Origin: 34-65-8 sp963529855
GTDB lineage: Bacteria > Pseudomonadota > Alphaproteobacteria > Sphingomonadales > Sphingomonadaceae
Direction of reading: 5' to 3'
Length of the DNA: 64,000 bases
Assembly: GCA_963529855.1 (NCBI GenBank)
Contig: CAURZK010000001.1
Span: 62,001 to 126,000, forward strand
The notes beneath the pieces are model-generated. The model saw only the letters and a list, made by a program, of their open reading frames with translations. It was not told the origin of the DNA and searched no databases. Of the stretch, positions 59,262 to 64,000 are shown in pieces; position 1 is the first letter of the stretch; the number at the start of each line of letters is the position of its first letter. Made by a program: the position numbers and the translations under genes.

Positions 59262-61226
59262 ATGGCGGTGAGCGAACAGTTCGGCAAGGTGGCCAGGATC
59301 CTTGCTCCAAAGGCAAACAGCGCGATCAACGAACGCGTTCGCCGCACCCTCGTGCGCACCTTGTACACACAACCTTCCAGCCTCGCGATCGGTGCCGTCA
59401 ACGGCATCGCGTCGAGCGGAATAGCGGCCTATATCAGCGGCTCGCAGGCGATCCTGGTCGCCAGCATCGTGCTCAGCTTCATTGCCGTGACGCGCGTGAT
59501 TGCAGCGCTTGGCCTGTCGCCCGATGACGATTCGGGCCCCAGCACTTCCACGCTGGAAGTCGTCTACGAACTCGGCGCATTCAGCTACGCGCTGGTTCTG
59601 GGCGTGATTGCAGCGATGACTGTTGCAATGGAAATTCCAGCGCAGGTCAAGATACTGATGGTCGCCAACGCGGTCGGATACGGCATCGGAATCTGCGCAC
59701 GCAACGCCGGCCGGCCGATGATCGCGCTTGGGCAGCTGGTGCTGGCCACCGCGCCGATCCTGCTCATTGCCATTTGGCTGTTCACGCTTCCTTCGATCGC
59801 GCTCGCCGTGACCATGGTGCTGCTGCTGCCCGCAATGTCATCGATCACGCTCAATGTGTTCAAGACCTTGCGCGACAGCATCACCGCGGCCGAAACCAAT
59901 GCCGAACTGGCCGAAAAGATGCGCGTTCTCGCGCGCACCGACGTGGTCACCGGGCTCGCCAATCGCGCCGGTCTCAATCACGAGATGGTCGAACACCTCA
60001 TGGCCCTGCCCGACGGGCAGCAGGTGGCGGTGGTGTGGATCGACCTCGACCGGTTCAAGGAAGTCAACGATCTGCTCGGCCATACGGTTGGCGACCGCCT
60101 GCTCAACGAAATCGGCGGGCGCCTGCGCGAAATAACCCCTCCAGGCGCGATCATCGCCCGATTTGGCGGGGACGAATTCATAATCCTGTCCAACGTCGCC
60201 AGCCGCCACGATGCAGAGCGCATGGCGAGCGAAATCCACGCCGAAATCATGCGTCCGGTGCGGATCGATGGCGATCGCCTCGAAATCCGCGCCTCGCTGG
60301 GCGTCGCGGTCCTGCCGGACGATGGCGACGACGCCGACAAGCTCATGCAGGCCGCCGACCTCGCGCTCTATCACGCGAAGGTCAACGGCCGGGGCCAGAC
60401 CTGCTTCTTCGACGAATCGATGACCCGCGACCTCGTCCGCCGCCGCGAGATCGAAGCGGAACTGCGCGCCGCGCTGCAGCGCGACGAACTGTCGCTGTTC
60501 TTCCAGCCGATCGTCGACCTGGAAACCGGGCGCATCCGCGCGTTCGAGGCGCTGGTCCGCTGGTTCCACCCCGAAAAGGGCGAACTGCGCCCCGACGAAT
60601 TCATTCCAGTGGCCGAGGAAACCGGCGTCATCCTGACGCTGGGGAACTGGATCACCGCCCAGGCCGCCCGCGCCGCTGCGCAGTGGCCCGAAGATATCAC
60701 GATTGCGGTCAACCTTTCCCCGCTGCAGATTCGCGCGCCGGGCGCGGCGCTGGGCATCCGCAACGCCTTGCGCGAAGCGGGTCTGCCGCCGCACCGGCTG
60801 GAACTGGAAGTGACCGAGAGCCTGTTCCTGGACGACAACGATTCAACCGCTTTCTTCATCGAGGAACTGTCTGCCCTTGGCGTCCGCTTCGCGCTCGACG
60901 ATTTCGGGACCGGCTATTCGTCGCTCGGCTACATCAACAAGTTTCCGTTCTCGAAGATCAAGGTCGATCGCAGTTTCGTATCCGGCCCGGACGTGGGCAA
61001 GCGAACCGAGGCGATCATCCGCGCAGTGGCGGAAATGGGTGCGCAGCTCGACATGGAAATCGTTGCCGAAGGTCTCGAGACGATCGACCAGGTTCGGGCC
61101 GTGCGCAACGCCGGTTGTACGCTGGGACAGGGCTACTACTTCAGCCGCGCAGTCCCTGATTACCTCGCGGCGATGCTGCTCGCACAGGAACGCGACGGCG
61201 GCGATCCCAAGGCGCTGATTGCTTAG
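59262..61226 (+). CDS. Membrane-bound diguanylate cyclase / phosphodiesterase (GGDEF-EAL)
   Basis: 654 residues. Five or so membrane helices occupy about 40-200, then GGDEF (RFGGDEFIIL; motif 302-306) and EAL (AFEALVRW; Glu429). Both active sites look intact: the EAL domain keeps VNLSPLQI, the Glu of ELEVTESLFL, LDDFGTGYSSL, KVDRSF and IVAEGLET. It can therefore make and degrade c-di-GMP, with the membrane part presumably deciding which. CckA and the PilZ protein in the window are potential targets of that messenger. Confidence 0.95.
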   Translation: MAVSEQFGKVARILAPKANSAINERVRRTLVRTLYTQPSSLAIGAVNGIASSGIAAYISGSQAILVASIVLSFIAVTRVIAALGLSPDDDSGPSTSTLEVVYELGAFSYALVLGVIAAMTVAMEIPAQVKILMVANAVGYGIGICARNAGRPMIALGQLVLATAPILLIAIWLFTLPSIALAVTMVLLLPAMSSITLNVFKTLRDSITAAETNAELAEKMRVLARTDVVTGLANRAGLNHEMVEHLMALPDGQQVAVVWIDLDRFKEVNDLLGHTVGDRLLNEIGGRLREITPPGAIIARFGGDEFIILSNVASRHDAERMASEIHAEIMRPVRIDGDRLEIRASLGVAVLPDDGDDADKLMQAADLALYHAKVNGRGQTCFFDESMTRDLVRRREIEAELRAALQRDELSLFFQPIVDLETGRIRAFEALVRWFHPEKGELRPDEFIPVAEETGVILTLGNWITAQAARAAAQWPEDITIAVNLSPLQIRAPGAALGIRNALREAGLPPHRLELEVTESLFLDDNDSTAFFIEELSALGVRFALDDFGTGYSSLGYINKFPFSKIKVDRSFVSGPDVGKRTEAIIRAVAEMGAQLDMEIVAEGLETIDQVRAVRNAGCTLGQGYYFSRAVPDYLAAMLLAQERDGGDPKALIA

Positions 61227-61423
61227 GGCGACCACGCTTATTGCTGCTGCGAAACATTTGCAAAGATAGTTCCCGGGCGGGTTCTTTTGCCAGTTGCAAT
61301 CCCCATCCCGCCCGCCTAGTCGCTGCACCGTTCACCGGGTGCGGCTTCCCTGCGGGACGCGGGCGCGCCAACGGTATGCGACAATCCGGTCCCGCGCGTT
61401 ACGGAAGGACGGAATTTCCCCGC

Positions 61424-62386
61424 ATGGCACGCAAGAAGATCGCGCTCGTCGGCGCTGGCATGATTGGTGGCACCCTCGCCCACCTCGCGGCGAAGAAGGA
61501 AATGGGCGACATCGTCCTGTTCGACATCGCCGAAGGCATTCCGCAGGGCAAGGCGCTGGACCTTTCGCAGTGCGGCCCGATCGAAGGCTTCGACGCGAAA
61601 ATCACCGGCACCAATGACTACGCCGACATCGCTGGCGCAGATGTCGTGATCGTCACCGCAGGCGTGCCCCGCAAGCCGGGGATGAGCCGCGACGATCTGC
61701 TCGGCATCAACCTTGGCGTCATGAAGGCGGTCGGTGAAGGGATCAAGGCGCACTGTCCCGATGCCTTCGTGATCTGCATCACCAACCCACTCGACGCGAT
61801 GGTCTGGGCGCTGCGCGAATTCTCCGGCCTGCCGCACAACAAGGTCGTCGGCATGGCCGGCGTGCTTGACAGCGCGCGCTTCGCCACTTTCCTCGCCTGG
61901 GAATTTGGCGTGTCGGTCAAGGATGTGAACGCCTTTGTCCTTGGCGGCCATGGCGACACCATGGTTCCGGTCACCAGCTACACCACCATTTCGGGCGTGC
62001 CGGTCGACGACCTCGTCAAGATGGGCAAGTCGTCGCAGGCGCGGATCGACGAGATCGTGGCACGTACCCGTTCCGGCGGCGGCGAGATCGTCGGCCTGCT
62101 CAAGACCGGGAGCGCTTACTACGCCCCCGCCACCAGCGCGATCGCGATGGCCGAAGCCTATCTGGGCGACCAGAAGCGCATCCTGCCGAGCGCGGTCTAT
62201 GTCGACGGCAAGTACGGCCTCGACGGGCTGTATGTCGGCGTGCCGACCGTGATCGGCGCCGGCGGCGCGGAGGAGGTGATCGAGATCGCGCTCGACGACG
62301 AAGCGAAGCAGAACTTCCAGGTCAGCGTCGACGCGGTCAAGGAACTGCTGGTGGCGTGCAAGGGTATCGACCCGAGCCTGAACTGA
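61424..62386 (+). CDS. mdh: Malate dehydrogenase
   Basis: 320 residues of the lactate/malate dehydrogenase fold. NAD motif VGAGMIGGTLAHLAA, then TAGVPRKPGMSRDDLLGINL, ITNPLDAMVW and the catalytic His in LGGHGDTMVPV. Oxidises malate to oxaloacetate in the TCA cycle. The start MARKKIALVG replaces a longer open frame with no ribosome binding site. The 197 bases upstream contain a CGGGCGGG/CCCGCCCG inverted repeat and probably the promoter. Confidence 0.96.
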   Translation: MARKKIALVGAGMIGGTLAHLAAKKEMGDIVLFDIAEGIPQGKALDLSQCGPIEGFDAKITGTNDYADIAGADVVIVTAGVPRKPGMSRDDLLGINLGVMKAVGEGIKAHCPDAFVICITNPLDAMVWALREFSGLPHNKVVGMAGVLDSARFATFLAWEFGVSVKDVNAFVLGGHGDTMVPVTSYTTISGVPVDDLVKMGKSSQARIDEIVARTRSGGGEIVGLLKTGSAYYAPATSAIAMAEAYLGDQKRILPSAVYVDGKYGLDGLYVGVPTVIGAGGAEEVIEIALDDEAKQNFQVSVDAVKELLVACKGIDPSLN

Positions 62387-62392
62387 TCCCGT

Positions 62393-62466
62393 TGCCCCGG
62401 CGAAGGTCGGGGCCGCGCCGCAAGGTGCAAGATTGCCGAGAGCGATCCCAGCTTTTGCCGGGATGA
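62393..62466. repeat. REP-like palindromic intergenic repeat
   Basis: CCCCGGCGAAGGTCGGGG and, in opposite sense, CCCAGCTTTTGCCGGGATGAC flank a short spacer. The words CCCAGC...GCCGGGATGAC are typical of a palindromic element dispersed in proteobacterial intergenic regions. It separates mdh from sucD. Confidence 0.6.
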
Positions 62467-62483
62467 CGTCAAAGGACCAAAGA

Positions 62484-63374
62484 ATGAGCATCCTCGTCGA
62501 CAAGAACACCAAGGTCATCACCCAGGGCATGACGGGTGACACCGGCACGTTCCACACCCAGCAGGCGCTGGCTTACGGCACGCAGATGGTGGGTGGCGTG
62601 ACCCCGGGTAAAGGCGGCACCACGCATATCGGGCTGCCGGTGTTCGACACCGTGGCGCAGGCGAAGGATGCGACCGGAGCGACCGCGAGCTGCATCTACG
62701 TGCCGCCGCCGTTCGCCGCGGATTCGATTCTCGAGGCGATTGAGGCGGAAATCCCGCTGATCGTCTGCATCACCGAAGGCATTCCCGTGCTCGACATGGT
62801 CCGCGTCAAGCGCTCGCTCTCGGGCAGCAAGTCGCGCCTGATCGGCCCCAACTGCCCCGGCGTGCTGACGCCCGGCGAATGCAAGATCGGCATCATGCCG
62901 GGCTCGATCTTCAAGAAGGGTTCGGTCGGCGTCGTCAGCCGTTCGGGCACACTGACCTATGAAGCCGTGCACCAGACCACCATGGTCGGCCTGGGCCAGA
63001 CCACCGCGGTCGGCATCGGCGGCGATCCGGTCAACGGTACGAATTTCATCGACGTGCTTGACCTGTTCCTCGACGATCCCGAAACCAAGTCGATCATCAT
63101 GATCGGCGAGATCGGCGGCAGCGCCGAGGAAGAAGCCGCAGAATTCATCGCGGAGCAGGCGAAGAAGGGCCGCAAGAAGCCGATGGTCGGCTTCATCGCA
63201 GGCCTTACCGCCCCTCCAGGTCGCCGCATGGGTCACGCAGGCGCGATCGTTTCAGGCGGCCAAGGCGGCGCGGAAGACAAGATCGCCGCGATGGAAGCAG
63301 CCGGCATCCGCGTCTCGCCTTCGCCCAGCGAACTGGGCACCACGCTCGATGCACTGCTGAAGGAACTCGCCTGA
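62484..63374 (+). CDS. sucD: Succinate-CoA ligase alpha subunit
   Basis: 296 residues. CoA-binding GMTGDTGTFHTQQALAYGT, the segment LIGPNCPGVLTPGECKIGIM, and the phosphohistidine site GRRMGHAGAIVSGG are diagnostic. Together with SucC it makes ATP/GTP from succinyl-CoA. The start MSILVDKNTKVI follows AAAGGACCAAAGA. The beta-subunit gene, which usually stands directly before sucD, is absent here: mdh occupies that place. Confidence 0.97.
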   Translation: MSILVDKNTKVITQGMTGDTGTFHTQQALAYGTQMVGGVTPGKGGTTHIGLPVFDTVAQAKDATGATASCIYVPPPFAADSILEAIEAEIPLIVCITEGIPVLDMVRVKRSLSGSKSRLIGPNCPGVLTPGECKIGIMPGSIFKKGSVGVVSRSGTLTYEAVHQTTMVGLGQTTAVGIGGDPVNGTNFIDVLDLFLDDPETKSIIMIGEIGGSAEEEAAEFIAEQAKKGRKKPMVGFIAGLTAPPGRRMGHAGAIVSGGQGGAEDKIAAMEAAGIRVSPSPSELGTTLDALLKELA

Positions 63375-63380
63375 CCTGAC

Positions 63381-63413
63381 GCACTGCGCGTCTCCTCCTT
63401 GGGAGCGCAGTGC
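63381..63413 (+). other. Hairpin between sucD and sucA
   Basis: GCACTGCG/CGCAGTGC, 8 bp with a 17-base loop, 7 bases after the sucD stop. Only a weak T-tract follows, so it may act as an attenuator or processing stem inside the operon rather than a full terminator. Confidence 0.5.
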
Positions 63414-63452
63414 CGTTTCGGTCATTGGGGTCCACGTGAGGTAACCCGGCCA

Positions 63453-64000
63453 ATGGGCAACGAACACCAGAATTTCCTCCCCGAGCTTTCCGATCAGGAA
63501 GGCCCGCAGCCCGGCCCGTCATGGGCCAATCAGCGCTGGGCCCAGCGCGAGGCGGAGGGGGATTTCACCCAGGCGCTCGACCCGACCGCGATGAAGATCG
63601 CGGTGGCCCAGGCAGCCGAGAAAGCCGGCAAGCCCGCCGATCCCAAGGCGATCGAGCAGGCGGCAGCGGATTCGATCCGCGCAATGCTGCTGCTGCGCAC
63701 CTATCGCGTACGCGGGCATCTGGCCGCCGATCTCGACCCGCTCGGCCTGTCGAAGCAGGAACTGCCTGCCGACCTCGATCCCGAATACCACGGCTTCACC
63801 GGCGAGGCGCTGGATCGTCCGGTCTATCTCGGCGGCAACCTCGGCCTCGAATGGACCACGGTGCGCGAACTGGTCGAGATCCTGCGCCGCAATTACTGCG
63901 GCAAGATCGGCTTCGAATACATGCACATCTCGGACGTGGAGGAGCGCCGCTTCATCCAGGACCGGATCGAAGGGGGCGACAAGTCGATCGACTTCACCCC
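63453..64000 (+). CDS. sucA: 2-oxoglutarate dehydrogenase E1, N-terminal part (runs off the window)
   Basis: The first 182 residues of the thiamine-diphosphate E1 component that decarboxylates 2-oxoglutarate. MGNEHQNFLPELSDQEGP, the segment AADSIRAMLLLRTYRVRGHL and YCGKIGFEYMHISDVEERRF are family-specific. Located 78 bases after sucD in the usual TCA cluster order. No obvious Shine-Dalgarno: the sequence before ATG is GTGAGGTAACCCGGCCA, whose GAGG lies about 12 bases away. Confidence 0.95.
   Translation, partial: MGNEHQNFLPELSDQEGPQPGPSWANQRWAQREAEGDFTQALDPTAMKIAVAQAAEKAGKPADPKAIEQAAADSIRAMLLLRTYRVRGHLAADLDPLGLSKQELPADLDPEYHGFTGEALDRPVYLGGNLGLEWTTVRELVEILRRNYCGKIGFEYMHISDVEERRFIQDRIEGGDKSIDFT

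Noticed and set aside
1..64000. tRNA, rRNA genes, CRISPR arrays, insertion-sequence transposases or prophage clusters
   Set aside because: None were seen; no transposase or integrase motif and no regularly spaced repeats were found by eye.

Overview
The window is a chromosomal segment of a GC-rich alphaproteobacterium, most likely order Sphingomonadales (Erythrobacteraceae or a close relative). This is inferred from the DivL/CckA cell-cycle kinases, AddAB in place of RecBCD, the AmgK/MurU muropeptide-recycling pair, a GTTC-N7-GTTC LexA box, an EcfG-type promoter and many small sphingomonad-type secreted proteins. No rRNA, tRNA or CRISPR array was seen. Almost everything is a compact housekeeping chromosome with genes joined by 4-base ATGA/GTGA overlaps. 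One stretch (about 43.6-45.3 kb) is clearly foreign.

Region by region. 1-0.84 kb: start of secA, preceded by a small secreted protein and a GC-rich leader. 0.93-2.95 kb: argJ and an IMPase-family phosphatase. 14.2-3.0 kb (minus strand): one long operon divL-tsaE-amgK-murU-addB-addA-trxA. It links cell-cycle signalling, tRNA t6A modification, peptidoglycan recycling and double-strand break repair. 14.4-20.6 kb: ahcY, a secreted hypothetical, a peroxiredoxin, the hemerythrin-phospholipase D-folE operon behind an EcfG-like promoter, a zincin and a PilZ protein. 20.6-24.3 kb: cckA, a DUF2062 protein, smpB. 24.4-29.4 kb: a desuccinylase-like hydrolase, dapA, a lytic transglycosylase, greB, an IalB-like protein. 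29.4-36.2 kb: an outer-membrane beta-barrel, rlmN, a glycine-zipper protein, a short-chain reductase with a cytochrome b / molybdopterin lipoprotein pair, a DUF1801 protein, a CFA synthase. 36.2-39.5 kb: an iron-type TonB receptor with a PepSY reductase behind a Fur-like palindrome. 39.6-42.3 kb: argG, a hairpin-rich non-coding block, rlpA. 42.2-45.3 kb: an HTH/zinc-knuckle protein, a small ORF, and an AT-rich standalone reverse transcriptase of the UG/Abi (DRT defence) kind. 45.3-49.7 kb: uvrA under a LexA box, then a GntA-like N-hydroxylase with a DUF1989 partner. 49.8-57.4 kb: a small secreted protein, an M3 peptidase, and a complete vitamin B12 uptake operon (btuB-F-C-D) behind a cobalamin riboswitch. 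57.6-64 kb: a cell-wall hydrolase, a small hypothetical, a GGDEF-EAL protein, then mdh-sucD-sucA of the TCA cycle.

The best candidates for something undescribed are: (i) the reverse-transcriptase cassette, which has short flanking repeats and abrupt base-composition borders; (ii) the run of UUCG-capped hairpins ending in a terminator-like stem between argG and rlpA; (iii) the GntA-like/DUF1989 pair, a predicted two-step guanidino-group chemistry; (iv) the small secreted ORF upstream of secA, which has the layout of a SecM-type force-sensing leader. All functional statements come from reading motifs by eye; no database search was run.
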